Shown here one piece after another: positions 1 to 8,593 of a DNA stretch of 64,000 nucleotides. A program made the position numbers and the translations under genes. This DNA is from Megalonaias nervosa (taxonomy: Eukaryota > Mollusca > Bivalvia > Unionida > Unionidae): positions 1 to 64,000 of the forward strand of contig JAECUM010009826.1 of the NCBI GenBank assembly GCA_016617855.1, written 5' to 3'. A model generated the notes under the pieces. The model was not told the origin of the DNA, ran no database searches, and saw nothing but the letters and a program-made list of their open reading frames with translations. Every line of letters starts with the position of its first letter. Position 1 is the stretch's first letter.

Positions 1-4
1 ACCC

Positions 5-99
5 AAGTTATACAACCGACTAAAAAAAATTTTAGGTTAAGAGAATAATGTTTTTGTGAGTTAAACATAAGTTATACAATCGAATAAAAAAAATTTAGG
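5..99. repeat. Imperfect direct repeat, AT-rich
   Basis: Positions 5-36 and 69-99 are imperfect direct copies of a 31-32 bp unit that starts AAGTTATACAA and ends TTTAGG, with an A-run inside. Such subterminal repeats are compatible with the end of a Polinton, but no inverted partner was found near 17.2-17.4 kb, so the role is open. Confidence 0.5.
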
Positions 100-137
100 C
101 AAAGTTATAATAAATATCTTTTCGAGGTATAGGAAGT

Positions 138-153
138 GGCCCTGAAAAGGACC
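138..153 (-). terminator. Histone-type 3' stem-loop (minus strand copy)
   Basis: Read on the minus strand, this is a 16-nt hairpin GGTCCTTTTCAGGGCC: six stem pairs (one U-G wobble) and a TTTC loop. The size, the loop and the leading GG and trailing CC are those of the replication-dependent histone mRNA 3' end. It is preceded by an A/C-rich flank and followed by ACTTCC and, about 12 nt further, by CGAAAAGA, a purine-rich block where histone genes carry the U7-binding downstream element. The identical 16-mer occurs on the plus strand at 1309-1324. That it works as an SLBP/U7 signal is inference. Confidence 0.6.
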
Positions 154-179
154 GTTGTTTTTATGTTAACACCATTCCG

Positions 180-560
180 TTAACATAGAGGGCATCGCAT
201 AGGTCTTCTTCTCTTCCTCAAACTTTGTCTAACCTCTGGTCCGTAGATGAGAGTCCGCTTCAGACAACCTTGTCTTTCCACATAGGTCCTTCTTTTCCAA
301 ACAGTCGTATCTGTAATCCGGATGGTGGTCCATGATGATTTAACATACATGGGTAAGTCCGTACGGAAAAACAACTACGATACGAAAGTAGACGATTCCA
401 CGTTGGTCCACATCTCGTGACGAGGAACAGGTGAAGGGAATGAAGTGAACCGCGTTTATTTATGGTGGAAGACCGGATCGAAACGGATTGAAATTGTTCA
501 CCAATCCCAACACGCGTTACAAAATTCAGTCACTTCGCGGAGTCTGTCTTCCAGTCCGAA
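180..560 (-). pseudogene. Decayed minus-strand ORF ending at the stem-loop
   Basis: Unrecognised. One minus-strand frame is open from 374 to 180 (64 aa, basic, ending in a run of arginine and lysine and a C-terminal CPLC). The same frame continues upstream with plausible coding content but is interrupted by at least three stops, and no start codon in that frame is seen near 560. The unit lies between a palindromic TATA box (586-595) and a histone-type stem-loop (138-153), which argues that a gene existed here. It does not resemble any core histone in the three minus frames. Low confidence that this is the right frame throughout. Confidence 0.25.
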
Positions 561-585
561 GAGAGCTACCTGTGACGTCCCATTC

Positions 586-595
586 CCTATATAGG
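586..595. promoter_or_regulatory. Palindromic TATA box, candidate bidirectional promoter
   Basis: CCTATATAGG is a perfect palindrome and can serve either strand. It lies 58 bp before the ATG at 646, the same spacing as other TATA boxes in this element, and also points into the decayed minus-strand unit. Confidence 0.5.
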
Positions 596-645
596 TGCGC
601 TAGCGTCTGTGCGCAGTGAATCGATGCGACATTGTTTTGTGAAAC

Positions 646-1275
646 ATGACTGAAACTAAGAAGACGATGAATTGGGGTGCACCGGTTGTGGAGACGAAAA
701 GCGATGGCATAGCAGTGGCTACCAAAGTTAACACAGCGCTACTTCCTGAAGAGGTCGATTTAAACTGGGATTTAATAGATTTTCTCTCTTCGCAAGAATT
801 TGTTCCAGTACCAGTACCTTCGCCACCTTCTCCTTCTTTACCACACGTCGAGGATTTTAAACAGAGACAGAAAGAAGAATTGGAGAAATTTTTACAACAG
901 CAGAAAGAGGCAGAACAAGCATTTCTCCTTGAATAGCAACAGCGAGAAGAAGAAGAGGCAAGAAAGAAACGACAGGAAGAAGCAGCAGAGAAGAAACAAG
1001 GTTTAGGAGAGAAGGAGAACAGTGAACCTCAAACGGTAACGGTACTCTTGGACATTTTGGCCGAGTTAAGAAGTCTGAAACAAATGTATCAGACTTCTTT
1101 ATTACGACCCAAGAGAAAAAGACCTTCCCGAGCCAAACAGTCCAACCCTGTTACTACACCGGAGACACCACCCCTAGCGATTTCTACCAAAGCATTCACA
1201 GGAGCAAGTCCAGAAGTACGCCTTGGCCGTGGCAAAGGCTTAAGACAGTTAAAGCGGATTGCTTCTCGTTCCTAA
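646..1275 (+). pseudogene. Coiled-coil early protein split by an in-frame TAG
   Basis: Unrecognised product. The frame is open from ATG 646 to TAA 1275 except for one amber codon at 934-936; the two pieces are 96 and 112 codons. The first part is acidic, with a proline-rich stretch near residues 61-70. From about residue 73, and continuing past the stop, it becomes a Gln/Glu/Lys/Arg-rich stretch typical of a long charged coiled coil. The C-terminus is basic (Lys/Arg-rich near residues 150-165). It has a TATA box 58 bp upstream and ends 33 bp before the plus-strand histone-type stem-loop. Because amino-acid character is unbroken across the stop, a single recent nonsense change (or read-through) is likely. 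Confidence 0.55.
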
Positions 1276-1308
1276 ATTTGCTTTTTAAAACAAAAACAAA
1301 CACCCAAA

Positions 1309-1324
1309 GGTCCTTTTCAGGGCC
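1309..1324 (+). terminator. Histone-type 3' stem-loop (plus strand copy)
   Basis: GGTCCTTTTCAGGGCC, a 6-bp stem with a 4-nt TTTC loop, preceded by CCCAAA and followed by ACTCA. That is close to the canonical histone arrangement (A-rich flank, stem-loop, then ACCCA). A purine-rich CGAAAAGAGA block starts 14 nt after the stem, where a histone downstream element would be. It lies 33 nt after the stop of the 646-1275 ORF. A function in S-phase-coupled, non-polyadenylated 3' processing is inferred from the match. Confidence 0.65.
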
Positions 1325-1612
1325 ACTCACTTCTTTCGAAAAGAGACACTATTCATTTTGCCAAAATCAATTAAAACTCAAAATCCCTTGTTTGCTCAAT
1401 GATGTACGTGTTGTGAGTGCATGAGTGTAGGCCCTTATTCTAAAAATTCAAAACCAGGAGACACTTACGTTTTTTAGTCTGATCTATTCTGGTACAAATA
1501 TTTACAATTCAATGTCACAACACAACATAACACAACACTTTTTTAAAAAGTTCATAGACTTCTTCTGTGTCTTTTATTCCTCACTCTCTCTGTTTTTTAC
1601 ATTTCTTCACTT

Positions 1613-1954
1613 TCACATTTTTTTCCTCCTCTTCTTCTTGACTATTTTCTCGTCTTCTTTTCTTTTCTGTCTTCTCTTTCTGAACGTATCGGGGTTCTTC
1701 CTTTGCTGAAGGCACCTCTTCTCTTGACAATGATAACAGGTATCCTGACTTTTGTCTCTTTTGACACTGATCTTGCTTTTTTGACGATCTGGACATTCTG
1801 TAGTCCAATCCCCTTTCTTCTGACAGATATAGCAAGTATCTTGACTTTTATCTCGAAAGGAAGGAGAGTAGTCCGTCGGCTTGTCTGAAGAAAACTTTCG
1901 TATGACACCTCGCAAAGCTCTAATCAGAAGTTCGATTTGTGTGGGTTCTTCCAT
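1613..1954 (-). CDS. Zinc-knuckle-like repeat protein, 113 aa
   Basis: The ORF starts at a minus-strand ATG 62 nt downstream of a TATATAAA box (2016-2009), head-to-head with the polymerase gene. After about 35 N-terminal residues it contains two copies of a roughly 25-residue unit beginning RDKSQDTCY. Each has a C-x2-C pair; the first continues KKGDWTTEC, which has the spacing of a CCHC zinc knuckle except that the histidine position is Asp. In the second unit the final ligands are missing. The C-terminal 35 residues are almost all Lys, Arg and Glu. A nucleic-acid-binding role is inferred from composition only. I do not recognise a named family. Confidence 0.55.
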   Translation of the reverse strand: MEEPTQIELLIRALRGVIRKFSSDKPTDYSPSFRDKSQDTCYICQKKGDWTTECPDRQKSKISVKRDKSQDTCYHCQEKRCLQQRKNPDTFRKRRQKRKEDEKIVKKKRRKKM

Positions 1955-2007
1955 CGTGCTGGTCGGCTTGAGAGTGAAATGAATAATGAGAGGGAAGGCA
2001 CCAGCCC

Positions 2008-2042
2008 TTTATATATGCACTAAGCCTGACATGGATATATAG
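2008..2042. promoter_or_regulatory. Divergent TATA boxes for the 1954(-) and 2090(+) genes
   Basis: A minus-strand TATATAAA (2016-2009) lies 62 nt before the ATG at 1954. A plus-strand TATATAG (2036-2042) lies 54 nt before the polymerase ATG at 2090. The two boxes sit about 20 bp apart in a short intergenic region, so the pair is a compact divergent promoter. Confidence 0.6.
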
Positions 2043-2089
2043 AGGTCTATGGCGTTTCAAATGTAGTCATTTGACTTTTTGCAGTCAAG

Positions 2090-5000
2090 ATGAAACGATC
2101 GCATCATTTCGTAAAGAAAGGAGAAGAAAGTAAGAGGCAGAAAAGTGATTTATCGCCTCGCACAGTAGCTGAAGTCTTGGCTCAAATTCATGCCAGCGAT
2201 TTTGAAGATGAGATGAGTGAGCCAGAATCTAGGTCCAGAGAGTCTACACCAAGTCAAAATCCATCACCACCAGTAAACCCTGAAAAGTACTACCACATTC
2301 GAGAAACCGACAAACGCTTCTCCAGAAATTTAGAACTACGGCCTACACGTACACGGTGAAGTTTAAAGATTTCAAGTCTGACGTTCCGTTGCAGAAAGCA
2401 GAAGGGTTCATCACTGATGTGTGGGATTCTTTGTTAACCACACTGAAACGGCAATGTGAAGCCAAAGAAGACGATCGCTTGAGACTTTCCATTCATCACG
2501 ACAGTTTGAAGTCCCCTGTTTGGATCGAGTTTAGCAGTCCAGCAGAATTCCGCCTTCCAAAGCCATCGACAAAATTCAACACGTGCAGCAATCCAACGAC
2601 AAGTTTCACATCACCGATGGAAAAGCGACACTGTTCATGATCTACGTTTCTCTTCCCCAAGGGACCGGACGCAAAAAGGTGTTATTGGTGGACGACCTTC
2701 GCAGCACAAAAACGAGCCTCGTCCGAATTAACAACCCTCAAGACAAGATGTGTTTAGCCCGTGCCATCGTGGTGGGACGAACGTATGCCGACAAGAACGA
2801 CACGGCAGAATGGAAAAGAGCCTGGCAAACTATTCAAAAATCTAGCCGAGCCAAACAACGAAGAGAAGCAGAACTCCTGTTACAGCAAGCTGGCCTTTCC
2901 AAAGACACACCCTGTGGCATTCCTGAAATGCAAAAGTTGCAAGACGTCTCGGCTCCACGCTACATCTTGAAAGTACACTCTCAAGAAGTGCGCGGACCTC
3001 TGTTGTTTCGAGGCAAAAATTTCAAAGACGGAAAATACATTCACGTCTATCATCACGATGAACATTTCGATGCCATCACCAGTATCACTGCATTCCTGGG
3101 ATACAGTTATTATTGTGAGAAATGTGACTATGGCTATAACAATCGAGAGCAACACAAGCATTACGGATCGAAATGTGAGGGATGTTTGGCCTCTAAACCC
3201 TGTCTTGACGAAGGACAAGAACGAGTGCATTGCCCAGCTTGTCAGCGCACTTTTGTCAGTCCAACCTGTTACCAACAACATCTGAAGACGCAAGGTTCAC
3301 AGCAGAAATGTGCTTGTCAACACCTGAGATTGTGCCCTACTTGTGGACAAGGCATACGTACCAATAATGCCAAAGCGCACGTATGTTCAGGAAAGAAGCG
3401 ATGTCACATTTGTCGCCAAATCATGGACTTGGAACACCAATGCTACATTCAAAACTACCATTTCAAACATGAAAAAGAAAAAGAAGATAATGACCAGAAG
3501 AAAGGGAATTTCATCTTTTTCGATTTTGAATGCATGCAAGAGACTGGCATTCACATTCCTAATTTCTGCGTGGCTCACCGAGCGTGTGAGAAGTGCATCC
3601 AAGAGCCTATCTTTACTCATTGCCCTCACTGCAGCAAGATTTCTGGAGGACGTGAAAAAATCTTTCGGGGACCAAACACTCTAGCCGATTTCGCCCAATG
3701 GATCTTAGACCCTATCGACGAGACGTGGAGCCAAGAAGACATCGAACGTTACGGAGATTGTCATCGCTATGCCACGGTGATGGCTCACAATTTCTCGGGA
3801 TACGATGGGCAATTTCTTCTCAGATACTATACGGAACAAAGTATCGAACGTCCTAAAGTAACTTTGAACGGAGCCAAACTCATTTCCATGCAAGTGGATC
3901 AAGTACAGTTTAAAGATTCGATGAGTTACTTGGCCATGCCATTGAGTCGCATGCCTAAAACGTTTGGAATGACAAAAATGACCAAAGGCTATTTTCCACA
4001 CTTTTTTAATACCGAAGCCAATCAACACGCCGTTCTAACCCATTTGCCTGAGGCTCACTACTACGACCCCGACAACATGCGTACCGAACAACGAGAAGCT
4101 TTCTACGCTTGGTACCAGACTCACGTCTCGGACCCTTTCGACTTTCAGGAAGAAATGTTAAAATATTGTCGTTCCGACGTGGACATTTTACGGCGTTGCT
4201 GTGGGAAATATCGAGAATTGTTCATGGAGCATGGAGGGATCAACCCTTTGAAAGAAGCCTGCACCATTGCCAAAGCGTGTTCCTTAGTGTACCGTCAATG
4301 ATTCATGCCCAAAAACACCCTAGCTGTCATCAGTCCTCAAACAACCAATTTTGTCAAACGTCAGTACTCGGTCAAAGCCCTACGCTGGCTACATTACTTG
4401 TGCGACAAGGAAGACAAATGGATCCAACACGCTCGCAACGGAGGAGGCGAAAAGACCATTGGAAGGTATTCGGTGAATGGCTGAGACTTAGAAAACCCCA
4501 AGATCGTGTACGAGTTTAACGGATGCTTATTTCACGGATGTCCCATCTGCTACCCTGAACGTAACACCACAAATCAGTTTTTACAACGAACCATGGAAGA
4601 CTTGTACCAGGCCACGTATCAGCGACGCTTGAAGTTAGAAGAGCAAAGATACCAAGTGGTAGAAATGTGGGAACACGAGTACGATCAGCGATTGAAAACC
4701 GATCCCGAGTTTAAGCGCATCGTGGAAAGTTACAAACTGGTGGACCCACTGAACCCAAGGGACAGTTTGTACGGAGGACGGACGAATGCCACCTGCTTGC
4801 TGTACCAAGCCGACGAAGAGAAAGGAGAGGAAATTAAATACTTGGACGTGTGTTCGCTGTATCCTTGCGTGTGCAAATACTGTCACTTTCCCGCAGGACA
4901 CCCGCAATTGCTGACAGAACACACTGACCTGGACAACATTCGCCAATACGAAGGATTGATCAAATGTAAAGTCTTGCTTCCCACGTACTTGTGCCATCCC

Positions 5001-6172
5001 GTTTTACCTCACCATTGCCAAGGAAAACTGATGTTTCTCTTGTGCCGTAATTGTGCCGAAACGTTCAACCAAGACCAACCTTGTCAGCACACTCAGGAAG
5101 AACGAGCCTTGACAGGAACATGGGTCAGCGTGGAATTGTTCAAAGCTCTGGACTTTGGATACCAACTGTTAGAAGTGTACGAAATTTACCACTTTCCCAA
5201 GACAGAAAAATACCACAAGGGCGACGAGACTCAAAAAGGCATTTTCGCACACTACGTGAATGCCTTTTTGAAACTGAAACAAGAAGTCCGCGGCTATCCT
5301 TCCTGATGCGACACTCCCGAAGACCAAAAAAATTCAAAGAGAAATACTGGGAGCAGGAAGGCATCACTTTAGAGCACGTGGATAAAAACGAAGGAAGGCG
5401 ATCGTTTGCCAAAGTGATGTTAAATTGTTTGTGGGGCAAAATGGCACAACGACCGTGCTTACCCAAGACGGAGTATTTGACAGAACCTTCTCGCTACTTT
5501 CAGATGATTCACGACAAAACCAAATACATGAAACACGTGAACGTCCTTCGTGAGGACTTGATCTTAGTCAATTACGAAGAAGAACTGGACTTTGTAGGAG
5601 CCGACGAATTTGGAAATGTCGTCACTGCGGCTTACGTGACAGCCCATGCTCGCTTAAAACTGTACGAAGCTTTAGAACTGTTAGGAGATCGTGTGCTGCA
5701 TTTTGACACGGACAGTTGCATTTACATCGATCGTCTGGGTCAACCTCACCCTGTCATTGAAGGAGACCGTTTAGGAGCCTGGATGGACGAGCATCCCGAC
5801 GACAAGATTCTAAGTTTTGCAAGTGGCGGTCCCAAACATTACGGCTACGAATACCGAGACCCTCAAGGAGAAGTACACACGGAGTGTAAAGTGAAAGGAT
5901 TGACTCTCAATTATCGCACCAGTCGACTGGTGAACTTTGACGTCTTCAAAGATGCCTTACAGTCTGGACAGGATGGAAATTTTAAAGTGACCACCAACGA
6001 ACCGCACAAGATTGTACGTTTACCCACACACCAAATCGTCAGCCGACCCTTGGAAAAAGTCTATCAAATCGTGTACCAGAAGCGAGTACGGCTTCGCAAC
6101 CACTTCACTTTACCGTACGGACACGCTGATATTGGCCAGCATATAAAAAAGGACAACGTTCAAGACCGATAG
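2090..6172 (+). pseudogene. Protein-primed family B DNA polymerase, broken
   Basis: This is the replicative polymerase of the element. Landmarks: a Cys/His-rich region at about 3110-3450; exonuclease motif DFEC at 3520-3535 and the NFSGYDG motif near 3790; polymerase motif A (LDVCSLYP) near 4845; motif B (LNCLWGK) near 5425; and motif C DTDS near 5706. The reading frame is interrupted by -1 frame changes near 2322, near 2575 and at an A7 run near 5325, and by in-frame TGA at 4299, 4482 and 5304. All catalytic motifs remain, so decay is recent or part of it is sequence error. The ATG at 2090 is chosen for its TATA spacing. The 3' end carries the TATA box of the next unit. Confidence 0.9.
6142..6151 (+). 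promoter_or_regulatory. TATA box inside the polymerase 3' end
   Basis: TATAAAAAAG lies 63 bp before an ATG at 6205, matching the spacing of the other TATA boxes of this element. It probably starts transcription of the accessory island. Confidence 0.5.
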
Positions 6173-6204
6173 TTCATTGTGACTACCATTGCCAAGTGAG
6201 AAAG

Positions 6205-6525
6205 ATGAATCCTTTCAAACAGCAAGTATCAAGCAAGAGCAAACTCGAGTGCGATGCTGTGCCTTGCGATGGCAGGGATGCCGTACGATATGACCTTAGC
6301 GATTCAGTACCACATCATCAGGGGAACTTTGCTATAACTACTGCTGCCATACCTACCATAGAAAGTGATGCTATGCGTGTCAAACCTGACGGATGCGAAA
6401 GCGATGCTATTACTGGTTTTCATGGTGGATGTCATCATTACGAAACCATGCGGCTACCACCCTACGGATGTCATGCAAAACTGAGCACACTCCTGCATAT
6501 TTCACCCGTACCCTCATCGAAATGA
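6205..6525 (+). CDS. Small ORF of unknown function before the BIR gene
   Basis: The frame opens with an ATG at 6205, 63 bp after a TATA box, and runs 106 codons to TGA at 6523-6525. The protein is Cys/His-rich with several Asp-Ala and Gly-Cys-His patches, without a recognisable domain. It overlaps the first open stretch of the BIR ORF (6485 on), which lacks its own ATG. The ORF may therefore be the frame-shifted N-terminus of the BIR protein instead of a separate gene. Coding status is uncertain. Confidence 0.3.
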   Translation: MNPFKQQVSSKSKLECDAVPCDGRDAVRYDLSDSVPHHQGNFAITTAAIPTIESDAMRVKPDGCESDAITGFHGGCHHYETMRLPPYGCHAKLSTLLHISPVPSSK

Positions 6526-6810
6526 ACCTGTGAAAGATGAATATTCGTTCCCTGTGCGTTTGCCTGAATACTGCGACTATGAAAGTCGATTCCAAACCTA
6601 CCGAGGAAAATGGCCAAAATATCTGGAGGACCTACCCCTGAAGAATTAGCTAGAGCTGGATTGATCTACAATGGCGAAGGGGATAAAGTCAAGTGCTTCA
6701 GTTGCGGTGTGTCACTTCACGAGTGGGAGAAGAAAGATTGCGCTTACCTGGAACATGCTCGATGGTCTCCAGATTGTCACTACCTACCTTTAGTGGGACC
6801 TCGTCATTGA
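6485..6810 (+). pseudogene. BIR-domain (IAP-like) protein, frameshifted
   Basis: The ORF encodes one baculoviral-IAP-repeat domain. The N-terminal half (a Phe near an Arg, then KWP) reads in one frame from about 6587. The C-terminal half, with the zinc ligands C-x2-C (CFSCG, near 6697), then W, H (EHARW) and C (DCHYL), reads in the next frame from 6610. A -1 change near 6635, in a C-run, separates them. BIR domains bind caspases or IAP antagonists, and viral IAPs block apoptosis; that role here is inferred from the family. No RING finger follows. No in-frame ATG precedes the first half. Confidence 0.75.
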
Positions 6811-6822
6811 AGTGGGCATACC

Positions 6823-7187
6823 ATGTCGTTTAAGAAACCAGCTCCTTGGCTAGGAGTCAAACGTTGGACAACCCCTAGACAAGTATTTAAACCCCATTGG
6901 AAAAATAATCTTCAAACATTACCAAACGAATTGCAAGAGAAGATCTACAAGGACATTTGGCAGGGACTTGCCAGAGCCAAATCTCAATTAGTGACTGTAG
7001 AACTTTTGTGTCGAGAAATTCACAAGAGGAAATTGACAAAGTCACCAAACAAGTCAGATTTCTCTGGATCAAGGGTGCGTTCTTCCTAATATTCCGCTTT
7101 AGACCATTTACATTACAAGATTTTAATGACATTCTTGACCGTTTATTGGAATGGCAGTGGCCAGAAATTACTCACTTTGTCCGTTAA
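6823..7187 (+). pseudogene. Accessory ORF A, related to the next ORF, frameshifted
   Basis: Unrecognised. From ATG 6823 the frame holds a short basic N-terminus and a helix with the pattern LP-x-EL-x3-IY (near 6920), then stops at 7089. The frame ending at 7187 carries a segment (FLIFRF, then LQDFN-x4-L) that aligns with the middle of ORF B (LIYRI, then LEDYN-x4-L). Together the two frames look like a frameshifted relative of ORF B. I see no catalytic motif. Given the neighbouring BIR and BH1-like ORFs, a role in cell-death control is possible but unproven. Confidence 0.45.
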
Positions 7188-7216
7188 TTTCGCTCTAGGA
7201 GAAGTGTTTGACTGAC

Positions 7217-7672
7217 ATGGTCATGGATACTTTACAAGAGAACATTTGTGGTTTGCCTGTGGAGTTGAGAGAACGCATTTACCGCGAGTTCGTCAAAATA
7301 CAAGCGAAACGCAAAGAACCATTGCATCCGTTACGTCACCGATGTTTGAACCACTGGTACCTAAATTCTATAAGAGGACTGATTCTGATGAAAGTGTTCC
7401 AGTGGTCAGACATTGATGAATCGCTTGAAATTCATTCATTTTTGGATGCCACTCATTCAACTTACAAGGTGATCCTAATATACCGAATTCCAACGGACGA
7501 GTTAGAGGATTACAACAAATCTTTACAAGAACTATTCTTTCTAGTTCAAGAGGAAACTTCTGTGCGACGTGTGGTGTGTGAGTTAGTGACTAAACGTTTT
7601 TGGTACGGTACTAAAATAAAATCGAGGCTGTTCAAAAAGTACACTTATTACCTTACACCAAAGAGGGTATAA
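7217..7672 (+). CDS. Accessory ORF B, 151 aa, possible Bcl-2-fold relative
   Basis: The ORF is intact, with ATG at 7217 (a second ATG two codons on). It starts with the same LP-x-EL-x3-IY helix as ORF A and ends with a long helical stretch containing EL, then RRVVCELVT, matched by RRVVCVLVT in ORF C, where it directly follows NWG. The protein is mostly helical by composition, has no signal peptide and no obvious C-terminal membrane anchor. It may be a divergent viral Bcl-2-fold protein, but the BH1 core residues (NWGR) are replaced in this copy, so the assignment rests on similarity to ORF C. Confidence 0.45.
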   Translation: MVMDTLQENICGLPVELRERIYREFVKIQAKRKEPLHPLRHRCLNHWYLNSIRGLILMKVFQWSDIDESLEIHSFLDATHSTYKVILIYRIPTDELEDYNKSLQELFFLVQEETSVRRVVCELVTKRFWYGTKIKSRLFKKYTYYLTPKRV

Positions 7673-7684
7673 AAACGAACTACC

Positions 7685-7909
7685 ATGCCACGATTTTTAT
7701 CATTCGTGATACAACAGATTCCGTGGAAGGAAATCAATGACACTATTCAAACGGTGGAGGATTACCAACACCTATTACGAGAACTGTGTCCATTGAATTG
7801 GGGTCGACGTGTAGTGTGTGTCTTAGTAACTTGCTTTCTGTGATTTCGTTTACCAGCAGATTCCTTTTGGACTCTTTACGAACAGTACATACCACTCCAA
7901 AAAGCATGA
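7685..7909 (+). pseudogene. Accessory ORF C with BH1-like motif, in-frame TGA
   Basis: From ATG 7685 the frame runs 52 codons and contains a helix followed by ELCPLNWGRRVV, close to the BH1 motif of Bcl-2 proteins (hydrophobic-NWGR-hydrophobic). A TGA at 7841-7843 interrupts it; the frame then stays open to TGA 7907-7909, which overlaps the next ATG (ATGA). A TATAAAA lies 17 bp upstream of the ATG, overlapping the end of ORF B. The product would be small for a Bcl-2 protein, so either the first part is missing or this is a fragment of a duplicated gene. Confidence 0.45.
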
Positions 7910-8151
7910 AAGTTGTCCCTTTAAATGTACACGAAAGACTCGTTCTGCTCAAAGCTTTGCGCTTTCATCTTGATACTTCTCAACCTCTACGGGAAAACAA
8001 GATTCGTCAACTTTTAGGCACTGAAGATGTGTACGACGACGTGTGTGTAGCTTGTGACTTGCACCCTCACTGGAAAGATGTACTTGACTGGAAAAGTTGG
8101 GGTTTTGAGGCTTGGACAAAAGAAGTGGCACACTGTGCTAAAGATTTGTAA
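7906..8151 (+). CDS. Small Trp-rich accessory ORF, 81 aa
   Basis: Unrecognised. The ATG overlaps the stop of the preceding ORF (ATGA), suggesting coupled translation. The N-terminal half is Leu-rich and helical; the C-terminal half has four Trp residues (WKDV, DWKSWGFEAW). It overlaps the next ORF by about 74 bp in another frame. The next ORF continues with a charged linker and a C-terminal membrane anchor, so both could be one frameshifted membrane-anchored gene. Confidence 0.35.
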   Translation: MKVVPLNVHERLVLLKALRFHLDTSQPLRENKIRQLLGTEDVYDDVCVACDLHPHWKDVLDWKSWGFEAWTKEVAHCAKDL

Positions 8152-8506
8152 TCCCAAAAAATTAAAACGTTCAGTGAAAAAAGTAACTTTTAAACCAGTG
8201 TTAGTGAGAGTGCCAGAAGAAGAAGAAGAAGAAGTCGTGACCGAGGAAAACCATTTTCTTCAGGACAGGACCGTTATCGACATCCCCGAAAGACCATTCC
8301 GGGAGGACTCTTGTGTGACTGTGCCAAGGAGTGTAGAGACTCTAAGAACATTACACACTGCCCCTACGATCTCACCTCTTGATCACCTCAAATGTTGTAC
8401 AGAGACTTGTTTATATTCCAGTATGATAGTTTTGATGTGTCTTTTATTCATGAACTTAACCATTTGGCTTTTATGTATTTTTGTCTTTCGTGTTGTTCAC
8501 AATTAA
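8078..8506 (+). CDS. C-terminally anchored membrane protein
   Basis: Unrecognised. The first in-frame ATG is at 8078, inside the preceding ORF. After a basic patch the protein has a run of six Glu near 8215-8235, a proline-containing linker, and a C-terminal hydrophobic segment of about 25 residues (near 8420-8490) followed by only a few residues. That layout fits a tail-anchored protein. Tail anchors are common in Bcl-2-type regulators, which fits the island, but no BH motif is seen in this ORF. It may be the frameshifted continuation of the 7906-8151 ORF. Confidence 0.4.
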   Translation: MYLTGKVGVLRLGQKKWHTVLKICNPKKLKRSVKKVTFKPVLVRVPEEEEEEVVTEENHFLQDRTVIDIPERPFREDSCVTVPRSVETLRTLHTAPTISPLDHLKCCTETCLYSSMIVLMCLLFMNLTIWLLCIFVFRVVHN

Positions 8507-8536
8507 AGATGACAATAAACGTGTCCTGAAAAAAAG

Positions 8537-8544
8537 TATAAAAA
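8537..8544 (+). promoter_or_regulatory. TATA box of the packaging ATPase
   Basis: TATAAAAA 57 bp before the ATG at 8594. Confidence 0.65.
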
Positions 8545-8593
8545 CTCTTGTCTTGTCTGTCTTCGTGTCAAAAGTGACATTTCTTACATAACT

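Noticed and set aside
180..560. Histone gene next to the stem-loop
   Set aside because: No minus-strand frame matches H1, H2A, H2B, H3 or H4; only the 3' signal is histone-like.
2880..3293. 137-aa minus-strand ORF inside the polymerase
   Set aside because: A shadow of the coding strand; no start signal and no recognisable protein.
5318..5335. Programmed -1 frameshift at the A7 run in Element 1 polymerase
   Set aside because: The same gene has two other -1 breaks not at slippery sites and three TGAs, so decay or sequence error is simpler.
2090..6172. Alternative genetic code (TGA read as Trp) in Element 1
   Set aside because: Stops of all three kinds interrupt the genes and frameshifts are also present; reassignment of one codon does not explain the pattern.
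7906..8151. BH2 motif in the Trp-rich small ORF
   Set aside because: The Trp/Gly pattern is only loosely similar and lacks the expected spacing from a BH1 motif in the same frame.
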